A stretch of 64,000 nt of DNA from the NCBI RefSeq assembly GCF_000759675.1, contig NZ_BAWM01000086.1, positions 6,828 to 70,827 of the forward strand. The letters run 5' to 3'. This DNA comes from Neobacillus niacini (GTDB lineage: Bacteria; Bacillota; Bacilli; Bacillales; Cytobacillaceae). The stretch's first letter is position 1. Every line of letters begins with the position of its first letter. Below, piece by piece: positions 44,816 to 52,565 of the stretch. Both the position numbers and the translations under genes were made by a program. The notes beneath the pieces are model-generated. The model saw nothing but the letters and a program-made list of their open reading frames with translations. It had not been told where the DNA came from and ran no database searches.

Positions 44816-45532
44816 TTAAGGATTTGTTGACCAAAGCCCTGCTGTTTTAACGAATACTCTTGGATTAAGTTTTAACCCTGCTACGATTAATTCAGCTAGG
44901 TCTTCTGGGTGCATAACGTTATCTTCATTGCCACTAACAAGATTTGTATCAATTGCCAAATCGGTTACGACCGTACTTGGTGTTAAAGCAGTTACACGGA
45001 TATTATGCTTTCGTACTTCTAGCATAAGTGATTCTGTTAGTCCTAAAACAGCGAATTTTGATGCACTGTATGCACTTGTTACAGGAGCACCTTTTTGGCC
45101 GGCAGATGAAGAGATATTGATAATATCACCTGATTTTCTTTCAATCATGCCAGGTAACACCGCTCTTGTTACATTATAAACACCCATCAAATTTACTTGG
45201 ATGATTTTTTCCCATTCTTCAGGTGTTAAATCAAGGAAACCACCAAATTTAGCAATACCAGCATTGTTGATTAGGATATCAATTGGTCCTAGGTCTGATT
45301 TGATATGTTCAACAGCATGAGTAACTGATTCGAGATCGGTAACATCTGCAGTTGCAGCGGAAACTTTCACATCATATTGCACTAGTTCAGCTGCTACCTT
45401 TTCAAGATTAGACATATTCAATCCAATCAATCCTAAATTAACGCCTTCTTTCGCTAAGGCGATAGCAGTAGCTCGTCCAATTCCTCTTCCTGCTCCCGTA
45501 ATAATAGCAGTTTTTCCATTTAAAGAAATCAT
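44816..45532 (-). CDS. Short-chain dehydrogenase, 3-ketoacyl-ACP-reductase-like
   Basis: The 238-residue SDR has the cofactor motif AIITGAGRGIGRATAIA, the NNAG motif (ILINNAGIAKFGG), and the catalytic Ser/Tyr/Lys set (ISSSAGQKGA, YSASKFAV). It is close in length and pattern to the Bacillus FabG-like paralogues. The native substrate is unknown. Start at 45532 (MISLNGKTAII) with TTGGAGTG upstream is preferred; an in-frame start at 45580 lacks a ribosome binding site. Confidence 0.9.
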   Translation of the reverse strand: MISLNGKTAIITGAGRGIGRATAIALAKEGVNLGLIGLNMSNLEKVAAELVQYDVKVSAATADVTDLESVTHAVEHIKSDLGPIDILINNAGIAKFGGFLDLTPEEWEKIIQVNLMGVYNVTRAVLPGMIERKSGDIINISSSAGQKGAPVTSAYSASKFAVLGLTESLMLEVRKHNIRVTALTPSTVVTDLAIDTNLVSGNEDNVMHPEDLAELIVAGLKLNPRVFVKTAGLWSTNP

Positions 45533-45602
45533 TTTATCACTCCAATAAAAAAATTTAAAAACAATTATTAATAATAACAAATTGAAGTAATGAATACTAA
45601 CA

Positions 45603-45642
45603 GAAAGACCGCAACTTGCATTGGAACAGTTTGCGGTCTTTC
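45603..45642 (-). terminator. Terminator of hxlAB
   Basis: GAAAGACCGCAA/TTGCGGTCTTTC is a perfect 12-bp stem with a 16-base loop, 30 bases past the hxlB stop codon. Confidence 0.8.
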
Positions 45643-45671
45643 ATATTTAGATTTCTTAGATGCTCAGATTT

Positions 45672-46229
45672 TTATTCTAAGTTGGCGTGTCTACCATACA
45701 TCTGATTGGTATCCAAACCCTTTTTCTCCATGAACCTCAGAATGACAGCGTCGTAAAATACTAAAAGAGTTTGTTCAAATAATGATCCCATTGGTTGAAT
45801 GGTTTTATAATCACCTTCCGACTGATCTTTAGGTGATCCAGGTAACTTAATTGTGAAATCCGATAGTTGTCCAATAGTGGACTCAGGGAAAATCGATACA
45901 GCCGCTATGGTGCCACCAATACTTTTGGCTTTCTCAGCCATGCTAACAAGGCTTTTTGTTTCTCCTGAACCTGACCCAATGATTAAAATATCATCCTTTT
46001 CAAAGTTAGGAGTTACCGTTTCACCTATCACATAGGCATCTATTCCCATATGCATCATTCGCATCGCAAAGGATTTAGCCATAAATCCAGATCTTCCTGC
46101 TCCAGCAACAAAGACTTTCTTTGATTCAAGAATCCCATTTACCAATTTTTCAGCTTCATCATCCGAAATATAACCCATTGATCGATTTAATTCTTTTAAG
46201 ATTTCAGCTAAATATTGAGTCGTATTCAT
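45672..46229 (-). CDS. hxlB: 6-phospho-3-hexuloisomerase
   Basis: The 185-residue SIS-domain isomerase converts hexulose-6-phosphate to fructose-6-phosphate in the ribulose monophosphate pathway. Motifs: VFVAGAGRSGFMAKSFAMRMMHMG (sugar-phosphate loop), IIGSGSGETKSLVSMA and PMGSLFEQTLLVFYDA. It begins 7 bases after hxlA on the same strand. Confidence 0.95.
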   Translation of the reverse strand: MNTTQYLAEILKELNRSMGYISDDEAEKLVNGILESKKVFVAGAGRSGFMAKSFAMRMMHMGIDAYVIGETVTPNFEKDDILIIGSGSGETKSLVSMAEKAKSIGGTIAAVSIFPESTIGQLSDFTIKLPGSPKDQSEGDYKTIQPMGSLFEQTLLVFYDAVILRFMEKKGLDTNQMYGRHANLE

Positions 46230-46236
46230 GGTCGCA

Positions 46237-46869
46237 TTACCCTTGATTGATTGTTTGTTGCATTGTTGCAGCAGCAGCTTTTTTATCAGCCTGTCCTGTT
46301 ATACCGCCACCAACAATAACAAGATCGGGTTGTACTTTAACGACCTCTGGTAATGTTTCTAATTTAATTCCGCCAGCAATGGCTGTTTTTGCATTTTTTA
46401 CAACGCTTTTAATGGTTTGTAGATCTTCAAAAGAGTTTTTTCCAATTGCTTGAAGATCGTAGCCAGTGTGCACACAAATATAATCAACGCCCATTGCATC
46501 CACTTCTTTAGCACGTCCAGCAAGGTCTTTTACAGCAATCATATCGACAAGGATTTTTTTACCTTGTTTTTTCGCTTCTTCTACAGCACCTTTAATAGAC
46601 ATATCTTCAGCCGTTCCAAGAATAGTGATGATATCTGCACCTGCTTCAGAAGCTTTCATTACTTCATAACCAGCAGCATCCATGATTTTCAGGTCTGCTA
46701 AAACCTTTAAATTAGGGAATGCTTCTTTTACTGCCTTTACAGCGTGGAGACCTTCATTGATTACAACCGGAGTACCGATTTCTACTATATCAATATGCTC
46801 CTCGACTTCTTTTACCAGCTCAATTGCTTCTTGAATATTTACTAAATCTAATGCTAATTGTAATTCCAT
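46237..46869 (-). CDS. hxlA: 3-hexulose-6-phosphate synthase
   Basis: The 210-residue TIM barrel of the orotidine-phosphate-decarboxylase superfamily joins formaldehyde to ribulose-5-phosphate. Motifs: LADLKIMDAAGYEVMKA (D-x-K-x2-D), VDYICVHTGYDLQ and AGGIKLETLPEV with the GGGIT-type phosphate loop. In Bacillus it serves formaldehyde detoxification and is induced by formaldehyde through HxlR. It is the first gene of hxlAB and divergent from hxlR. Confidence 0.95.
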   Translation of the reverse strand: MELQLALDLVNIQEAIELVKEVEEHIDIVEIGTPVVINEGLHAVKAVKEAFPNLKVLADLKIMDAAGYEVMKASEAGADIITILGTAEDMSIKGAVEEAKKQGKKILVDMIAVKDLAGRAKEVDAMGVDYICVHTGYDLQAIGKNSFEDLQTIKSVVKNAKTAIAGGIKLETLPEVVKVQPDLVIVGGGITGQADKKAAAATMQQTINQG

Positions 46870-46974
46870 CTATATTCACTCCTAATAGTTTTTAATTTTG
46901 TTGCACAGTAGTAACATGTTTCTGGTTAACTACCGTCTATAATAACCAACCTTTCTTTAAAGTTGGTACAGTGG

Positions 46975-47050
46975 TTAGTATACTGTGTATGAAAATTTAA
47001 TGTAAGTACGCACTTTTTTTTTACATAGTGTTAAAAAGTATACTATGTGA
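46975..47050. promoter_or_regulatory. Probable HxlR binding region
   Basis: AGTATACTGTGT (46977-46988) and AGTATACTATGT (47037-47048) form a direct repeat with 11 of 12 identities, 60 bases apart. ACATAGT...ACTATGT makes an inverted repeat around the second copy. In B. subtilis HxlR binds a pair of direct repeats upstream of hxlA, so these are the likely sites. A separate ACCAAC/GTTGGT palindrome lies at 46945-46967. Confidence 0.5.
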
Positions 47051-47077
47051 TAGACTAATGAAGTGGAGGTGTTATAA

Positions 47078-47443
47078 ATGTCTCGTATGCAAGATAAAAC
47101 TTTTAACTGTGAAAAAGAATTAACTCTATCAGTTATTGGTGGTAAATGGAAAATGCTTATACTTTGGCATTTAGGTAAAGAGGGAACGAAGCGATTTGGT
47201 GAATTGAGGGCTCTTATGCCGGGTATCACTCAAAGAATGCTAGTTAACCAACTACGTGAATTGGAAGAAGACATGATTGTACATCGAGAAGTATATCCAG
47301 TTGTACCTCCTAAAGTAGAATATTCTCTCACTGAACAAGGAAGAAGCTTGATGCCAATTCTTGATGCCATGTATAAATGGGGAAAGAATTATATGGAAAT
47401 AGTGGGTATGAACCCATTAGATAGAAATGAGTCGGTTAAGTAA
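47078..47443 (+). CDS. hxlR: HxlR family transcriptional activator
   Basis: The 121-residue winged helix protein of the HxlR/DUF24 family has a Cys near the N-terminus (NCEKELTLSVIGGKWKMLILWHL) and core MPGITQRMLVNQLRELEED, with the wing YPVVPPKVEYSLTEQGRSL. Its position divergent to hxlAB identifies it as the formaldehyde-responsive activator. The single Cys11 is the expected reactive residue. Confidence 0.95.
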   Translation: MSRMQDKTFNCEKELTLSVIGGKWKMLILWHLGKEGTKRFGELRALMPGITQRMLVNQLRELEEDMIVHREVYPVVPPKVEYSLTEQGRSLMPILDAMYKWGKNYMEIVGMNPLDRNESVK

Positions 47444-47505
47444 AACAAGCCTTCAATTAAGTTCAATTCTATTAAGACAATAATTAAATGATCATTACAA
47501 AATAG

Positions 47506-47542
47506 AAAAAGACAATGCAAAGATTTTTTGCATTGTCTTTTT
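47506..47542 (+). terminator. Terminator of hxlR
   Basis: AAAAAGACAATGCAAA/TTTGCATTGTCTTTTT is a perfect 16-bp stem with a 5-base loop. Confidence 0.9.
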
Positions 47543-47549
47543 ATTTTTC

Positions 47550-47679
47550 GGCTTTGTTAAAGAATAATGTTGATTTTTAACCACTTGTTGATTGCAGTGG
47601 AAGGCACGAAGACTCCTGCGGTCGCCCGCGGAAAGCGAAGTGCCTGGAACTGAAATCAACAACCAAGTTTAACAGAGCC
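47550..47679. repeat. MITE-like palindromic repeat element, short copy
   Basis: The 130-bp element has imperfect 12-base ends (GGCTTTGTTAAA and TTTAACAGAGCC) and inner inverted repeats GTTGATTT/AAATCAAC. Its core is GGAAGGCACGAAGACTCCTG...GGAAAGCGAAGTGCCTGG. The core matches the element at 53661-53812, with an internal deletion of about 55 bases. No coding frame is present. It is much more GC-rich than the surroundings. Confidence 0.7.
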
Positions 47680-48029
47680 TATTTTTAAGAATGTAATTAG
47701 AAATACAAAAATCAAAATTTTCGAAAAATGACTTATGTGCATTTTAACTAGTTATTACTCTAGTTATATAGATACCGTAATTAGATTTTAAATATCACAT
47801 ATCGGTATTTTTGAAAAAGTTATTATTTATAACAAATTATTAATCTGGGAAATGAAACCCTATGGTATGGTTAAGATATTGTATAAAAATGCTGGAGAGG
47901 TTCAAAAGTTCCTGCCTGTAAAATTGTAGAATTTTGTTAAATTAAAAAATATAAAAAATATGGGTTGGAAATTATCTGAATTTATTATAGAATAGAGAAA
48001 ATAAAAAAAATCAAATGGTAAAAACACGT
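47680..48029. other. AT-rich leader region before the T-box
   Basis: No gene is seen. It presumably holds the promoter of the leuA transcript. Confidence 0.4.
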
Positions 48030-48257
48030 TGATTGGGAGTATTAAGGAATATTTATTGCCAAGAGAGCTGTCGGCTGGTGAAAGACAGTCAATAAATTCC
48101 CCAACTCGCCCAGGAGTGGTAAGGCTGATATGTAGGTCTTAACGGTTGACCACCGTCATCAAGTCTTAAAGTGGGTTCGTTGTTTCTTGACGAACCAAAA
48201 AGAGTGGTACCACGAGGGCAAAGCCTATCGTCTCTTATGAGATGATAGGCTTTTTTA
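48030..48257 (+). ncRNA. T-box riboswitch, leucine-specific, upstream of leuA
   Basis: Stem I is formed by TTGGG (48033-48037) and GCCCA, with AGTA opposite the specifier loop and GGAATATTTATTG pairing with CAATAAATTCC. The specifier loop reads CCAACTCG, giving CUC (48105-48107), a Leu codon followed by a purine. The T-box sequence GAGTGGTACCACGAGGGC lies at 48202-48219; its UGGU bulge matches an ACCA tRNA end. A terminator GCCTATCGTCTC/GAGATGATAGGC (48223-48250) ends in TTTTTT. Uncharged leucine tRNA would favour read-through. Confidence 0.9.
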
Positions 48258-48294
48258 TGTTATCTGAAATTATATGAAAAGGTGGTCGTTTTGA

Positions 48295-49998
48295 ATGAGA
48301 AATATTGAAAAGTATTCTAGAGGATATTTTATGCCCCCAGTCAAAAGTTTGAAATGGACAGAGAAGGAGTATATTTCGGAGGCTCCTACTTGGTGCAGTG
48401 TGGATTTGCGAGATGGAAATCAAGCGTTAGTTGTCCCTATGAGTCTGGAAGAGAAATTAGAATACTTTCAGTTGCTTTTAGAAGTAGGATTCAAGGAAAT
48501 AGAAGTTGGGTTTCCTGCATCATCGGAAACAGAATATAGGTTTTTACGTACATTGATTGAACAGGATTTGATTCCTGAGAATGTAACGGTTCAAGTGTTA
48601 ACACAGTCTAGAGAACCTATTATTAGAAAAACATTTGAAGCGCTACAAGGTGTTAACAATGCAGTGGTACACCTGTACAATTCTACCTCAGTGGCACAGC
48701 GTGAGCAGGTATTTAAAAAATCTGATGAAGAAATTATCGATATCGCTGTAAGCGGTGCGAAATTACTTAAAAAATATGCGTCAGAGACAGATGGCAACTT
48801 CCAGTTTCAGTATTCGCCTGAAAGCTTTACGGGTACAGAGATGGAGTTTGCACTTGATATTTGTAACACGGTACTTGATATTTGGCAGCCTACTGCAGAG
48901 AACAAGGTAATTATTAACCTTCCAGCAACAGTGTCTATGTCCATGCCTCACGTATACGCAAGCCAAATTGAGTTTATGAGTGATCATCTTAATTATCGGG
49001 ACAATGTGATCCTGTCACTCCATCCACATAATGACAGAGGAACGGGAGTAGCTGATGCGGAGATGGGAATGCTGGCCGGTGCGCAGAGAGTTGAAGGAAC
49101 ACTGTTTGGAAATGGAGAAAGAACAGGTAACGTAGACATCGTAACACTTGCAATAAATATGTTTTCACATGGGGTGAATCCACAACTTAATTTTGATAAT
49201 ATCCGAAAAATCAGGACCAAGTATGAAAAATTGACAAAAATGAAAGTTCATGAAAGACATCCATATGGCGGCGACCTCGTCTTTACTGCATTCTCAGGCT
49301 CCCATCAGGATGCCATTGCCAAGGGGATGAAATGGCGTGAGGAAGAAGAACGTCGGTATTGGACAGTGCCTTATCTATTGATTGATCCAAAGGATATTGG
49401 CAGAGAATATGAAGGAGATATTATTAGAATTAATAGCCAATCTGGTAAAGGTGGTATTGGTTATTTGCTAGAGCAGCATTATGGGCTTGATATGCCTGCC
49501 AAAATGCGTGAAAACTTCGGATATAAGGTGAAGGATGAATCAGACCGTTTGCATAAAGAAATTATGCCAAATGAAATCTATGAAATATTCAATAATGTTT
49601 ATGTGAATATTAGTACCCCTGTCAAGTTTATCAATTACCGATATACTCAGAATGATCATTACGAAACCATTGTATCAATTATGATAGATAACGAAGTTCT
49701 TGAATTTACCGGTGTTGGGAATGGAAGACTAGACGCTATCAGCAACGTCCTTCAAACACAACTGGGTATCCAGTATAAGGATTTAGTTTATAAGGAGCAT
49801 GCGCTAGAAATAGGATCCGGATCCAACGCAGTATCTTATGTGGGTATTACTGCTACGGATGGCGATGTATATTGGGGCTGCGGGATTGATGCTGATATTA
49901 TGACTTCCTCTGTAAAAGCTCTGTTTAGTGCAGTGAACAACATGATAGCCACCATACAAACACCAATTGAAAAAGGGTTTTCCCTTAATAAAAATTAA
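48295..49998 (+). CDS. leuA: 2-isopropylmalate synthase, long (type 2) form
   Basis: The 567-residue enzyme condenses acetyl-CoA with 2-ketoisovalerate in leucine synthesis. Motifs: WCSVDLRDGNQALVVPMS (R-D-G-x-Q metal/substrate loop), LSLHPHNDRGTGVADAEMG (H-x-H metal ligands), and a C-terminal LeuA regulatory domain with GVGNGRLDAISNV. The N-terminus MPPVKSLKWTEKEYISEAPTW is that of the longer LeuA class. AAGGTGG precedes ATG. Leucine T-box control and the isolated position (no leuBCD nearby) fit a separate, leucine-starvation-induced enzyme. Confidence 0.95.
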   Translation: MRNIEKYSRGYFMPPVKSLKWTEKEYISEAPTWCSVDLRDGNQALVVPMSLEEKLEYFQLLLEVGFKEIEVGFPASSETEYRFLRTLIEQDLIPENVTVQVLTQSREPIIRKTFEALQGVNNAVVHLYNSTSVAQREQVFKKSDEEIIDIAVSGAKLLKKYASETDGNFQFQYSPESFTGTEMEFALDICNTVLDIWQPTAENKVIINLPATVSMSMPHVYASQIEFMSDHLNYRDNVILSLHPHNDRGTGVADAEMGMLAGAQRVEGTLFGNGERTGNVDIVTLAINMFSHGVNPQLNFDNIRKIRTKYEKLTKMKVHERHPYGGDLVFTAFSGSHQDAIAKGMKWREEEERRYWTVPYLLIDPKDIGREYEGDIIRINSQSGKGGIGYLLEQHYGLDMPAKMRENFGYKVKDESDRLHKEIMPNEIYEIFNNVYVNISTPVKFINYRYTQNDHYETIVSIMIDNEVLEFTGVGNGRLDAISNVLQTQLGIQYKDLVYKEHALEIGSGSNAVSYVGITATDGDVYWGCGIDADIMTSSVKALFSAVNNMIATIQTPIEKGFSLNKN

Positions 49999-50001
49999 AG
50001 A

Positions 50002-50049
50002 AAACAAAGACCATCAGCAAGAGATATACCTTGCTGCTGGTCTTTGTTT
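50002..50049 (+). terminator. Terminator of leuA
   Basis: A 19-bp stem with one mismatch, AAACAAAGACCATCAGCAA opposite its complement, has a 10-base loop and T-rich end. Confidence 0.85.
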
Positions 50050-50118
50050 ATATGAAACGAAACTTAAACATGCAGATGAATAGCATATAGGCAGGTGGAT
50101 GAAGGACTTTTCATATAA

Positions 50119-50820
50119 TTATGTAATATTTTGCTTAGCTTTCATATAGACTTCTTCATATGGCTGGATGACCACAAACCCGTCACCTTCGAATTTCATT
50201 TGAATGGATTCTCCGCTTCCTCTTCCAAAGAATGTTTTTAATGTAATATCAGTTTGGAATGTTGGCATGAGATTTCCAGACCAGGCGACTGTTGCATTTG
50301 GGTCAGTAATGACTGGATTGCCCGGTGATACTCTTAATGTGATTGGTTCATAATGTGCAGTAAAGGCAATCATTCCGGTTCCTTCACATCGGACATTAAA
50401 CAACCCGCCAGCAAGCATGCCGGCAATTCGTTTCATTAATTTAATCTCCCATTTAATACTAGGTTCAAAGGCAAGTAAATCATTCCCGTTAATATAAATA
50501 GAATCGTTTTGTAAATTCAGGATAATGATCTTTTTCCCACTATCGGCGAGATATAATTTTCCTCTCCCATTGGCTTTCATCAAAGATGCGCCTTCTCCGG
50601 TTAATGCCTTTTTGAACGCGGTTCCGAGACCGTGCTCTAAGATTCCTTCGCGAACAAACTTCATTTCCCCATGATAGGCGACCATGGATCCAGCTTTTGC
50701 CCAAACTTGGCCGTCTAAGTTTACCTCCAACATCCGAGGAGTCTCTAATTCAAACAAACCTTCGCCTTTATCCTTTTGCTCGGTTTGTTTGATAAATTCT
50801 TCAATTGAGTATCTGCTCAA
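50119..50820 (-). CDS. AIM24 family protein
   Basis: The 233-residue beta-rich protein has the AIM24/DUF124 pattern MLEVNLDGQVWAKAGSMVAYHG, then IRF-like repeats ending GESIQMKFEGDGFVVIQP. The function is unknown (AIM24 relates to mitochondrial membrane organisation in yeast). TTG at 50820 is used as the start because GGAAGGATG lies upstream and the family begins SRYSIEEF; the frame is open to 50958. It is monocistronic. Confidence 0.85.
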   Translation of the reverse strand: MSRYSIEEFIKQTEQKDKGEGLFELETPRMLEVNLDGQVWAKAGSMVAYHGEMKFVREGILEHGLGTAFKKALTGEGASLMKANGRGKLYLADSGKKIIILNLQNDSIYINGNDLLAFEPSIKWEIKLMKRIAGMLAGGLFNVRCEGTGMIAFTAHYEPITLRVSPGNPVITDPNATVAWSGNLMPTFQTDITLKTFFGRGSGESIQMKFEGDGFVVIQPYEEVYMKAKQNIT

Positions 50821-50964
50821 TATTCCCACATCCTTCCATTCTTCTATTATGAATCTCAAATGGTGTTGTTTCAATAATTTTATAATAGAACCCACTACAT
50901 TGGTCATGATTCGACCTGTTAGTGGGCTCTGTTGAAAACTAGTCAAATAGATTCTCAAAATTGG

Positions 50965-50999
50965 TTTCGCTGATAAAAGGTTGCTTTTCGCTGATAAAA
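50965..50999. repeat. Two direct copies of a 14-bp repeat
   Basis: TTTCGCTGATAAAA occurs at 50965-50978 and 50986-50999, with a period of 21 bases, immediately upstream of the AIM24 gene. Confidence 0.6.
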
Positions 51000-51180
51000 T
51001 AATTCTGTTACACTGATTTCATAGGATTAGGCAGAAGTAATGATAGAAAAGCAACCAAATTTAATGCATTTATCAATGACCTTGTCTTTTTTTACACGCT
51101 TTTCTATCGATATTGTTATATTTTTATCAAAAGTTATTAATCTAACTAAATAATTTGCGTCTCCTCTATGGGAGAAGTTG

Positions 51181-51414
51181 TCATTCTTTCCTTTTAACTA
51201 ATAAGGAATGGGCATTTCCGACTTTTTCCTCTAAATAACTTAAAGAGTAGTTTCCGGAAGGGTCTGTTAAGTCACCAACTGCTCGTGAAAGGTTATCGAT
51301 TACCATTGTTAGGAGTTCTGGTGGCATTTGCACATTTCTTAAATTGACCTCATCCATAATTTCATGTGCAAGCCGTTGAATTTTTCGTAAACGTATACCA
51401 TCTGATGTCATCAT
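51181..51414 (-). CDS. Small hypothetical protein
   Basis: This 77-residue, mostly helical, soluble protein reads MTSDGIRLRKIQRLAHEIMDE and ends LLVKRKE. The family is not recognised. AAGGAGG on the minus strand precedes two tandem ATG codons, which supports translation. The next gene is divergent and under a Fur-type promoter. Confidence 0.6.
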   Translation of the reverse strand: MMTSDGIRLRKIQRLAHEIMDEVNLRNVQMPPELLTMVIDNLSRAVGDLTDPSGNYSLSYLEEKVGNAHSLLVKRKE

Positions 51415-51525
51415 TCCTCATGTCCTCCTTTAATATCATCCTGCCAAAAATATATGTGGCTCGAACAGATTCTTGACAACAATTTAACAATTCAAATAAT
51501 TTAGCAGGTAAACTAAAAATAATGA

Positions 51526-51555
51526 TTGACATTGATAATCATTATCAATTATTAT
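51526..51555 (+). promoter_or_regulatory. Fur box inside a sigma-A promoter
   Basis: TTGACA (51526-51531) and TATTAT (51550-51555) frame a perfect 7-1-7 Fur box, TGATAATCATTATCA (51533-51547). It would block RNA polymerase when Fur-Fe is bound. It lies 45 bases before the start of the nuclease-like gene. Confidence 0.85.
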
Positions 51556-51599
51556 CGAATCAACTAGGTTGAACGAATATTTTTAGGGGAGGTTTGTAA

Positions 51600-52352
51600 A
51601 TGAATCAAATACAGTCGATAACAGAAGAGAACTTAAAAGACTTCCTCACTTGTCCCTACAAATTTTACTTTGAGGTTTTTGAAAAGAAAAAACGTTCAAT
51701 AAACTGGAGACAAGTAGTGCAACATGTTGTGAATAAGGTTGTGTATTCTTTTTTTCAGCTCCCTGCTCAACACCGTCATTCAGGAAAAGTGCTAGGGCTT
51801 GTTGATGAATATTGGAGTAAAGTTTCTCCTCAAATATTTGAATCAAGGATTCAGTATTATATGGTGATTGCCAAAATAACTGATTATCTAATGGAGAATA
51901 TCCATACAGAATCCAAGAAATCTCCACCTTTGTTTTTGTTTGAAAAATTAAATACATATATTGAGGAGCTTGATGTTGACCTGTCATTAACCTTTGATGT
52001 TGCAGAATGGTCTGATTCCTCCTTTGTGATAAAAAAGTACTTAGTCGATGCAACGCCAGAAATGTTAGTGCTTTACAATTATTTGTCGATTGTTTTTTCT
52101 GAAAAGGTATTAAAAAGAACTCCTAAAAGTGTAGAAGTGGTTACACTACTAGACGGAAAGAGGCATGTCTTCATCCCGACCCCTGATGATTTACAGGAGG
52201 GTCTTAACTATCTACAAGTCATGAAGTATTCCATTGAGGATCCTTCCAACTACTTTAAGACGAACAACGTAAATGAATGCAAGGTATGTCCGTTTCATAA
52301 GGAATGTGATCAGAATACAAATGAATTTACTTCAAAAAAATACTTGTCATAA
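51600..52352 (+). CDS. Fur-regulated PD-(D/E)XK-like Fe-S protein, possibly catalytically degenerate
   Basis: The 250-residue protein opens with FLTCPYKFYF (Cys18) and ends with Cys227, Cys230 and Cys236 (CKVCPFHKEC). This four-Cys arrangement binds a [4Fe-4S] cluster in AddB/Cas4/RecB-type nucleases. The expected nuclease core would lie around residues 128-150: a strand VDLSLTFDVAEW, then FVIKKYLVD. The canonical (D/E)-x-K is not intact, since the position reads K-K-Y-L. It may be an inactive or divergent nuclease-fold protein. Iron control by the Fur box is direct sequence evidence. GGGGAGG precedes ATG. There is no operon partner. Confidence 0.6.
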   Translation: MNQIQSITEENLKDFLTCPYKFYFEVFEKKKRSINWRQVVQHVVNKVVYSFFQLPAQHRHSGKVLGLVDEYWSKVSPQIFESRIQYYMVIAKITDYLMENIHTESKKSPPLFLFEKLNTYIEELDVDLSLTFDVAEWSDSSFVIKKYLVDATPEMLVLYNYLSIVFSEKVLKRTPKSVEVVTLLDGKRHVFIPTPDDLQEGLNYLQVMKYSIEDPSNYFKTNNVNECKVCPFHKECDQNTNEFTSKKYLS

Positions 52353-52565
52353 GAGGTATTGAAATTATGTAAAGGTCTCATAAAAGGAGTCCAATAACTT
52401 TTTCCCTTCGTATTTTTTTCATCCGACATTAGAATATCCCATCACCAGGCAACTGTTAATTTTATCAATTTGTGTTTAATAGTGTTCTGAAAACGCTTTT
52501 TCATGTAAAATAAGAGAATGAGTTAAACTAGGTAAAGTAAATAATCAAAGCATGGGGGACATAAA

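Noticed and set aside
51600..52352. Cas4-like protein considered as part of a CRISPR or defence system
   Set aside because: No cas genes, arrays, helicases or other defence genes are nearby, and the promoter is Fur-controlled.
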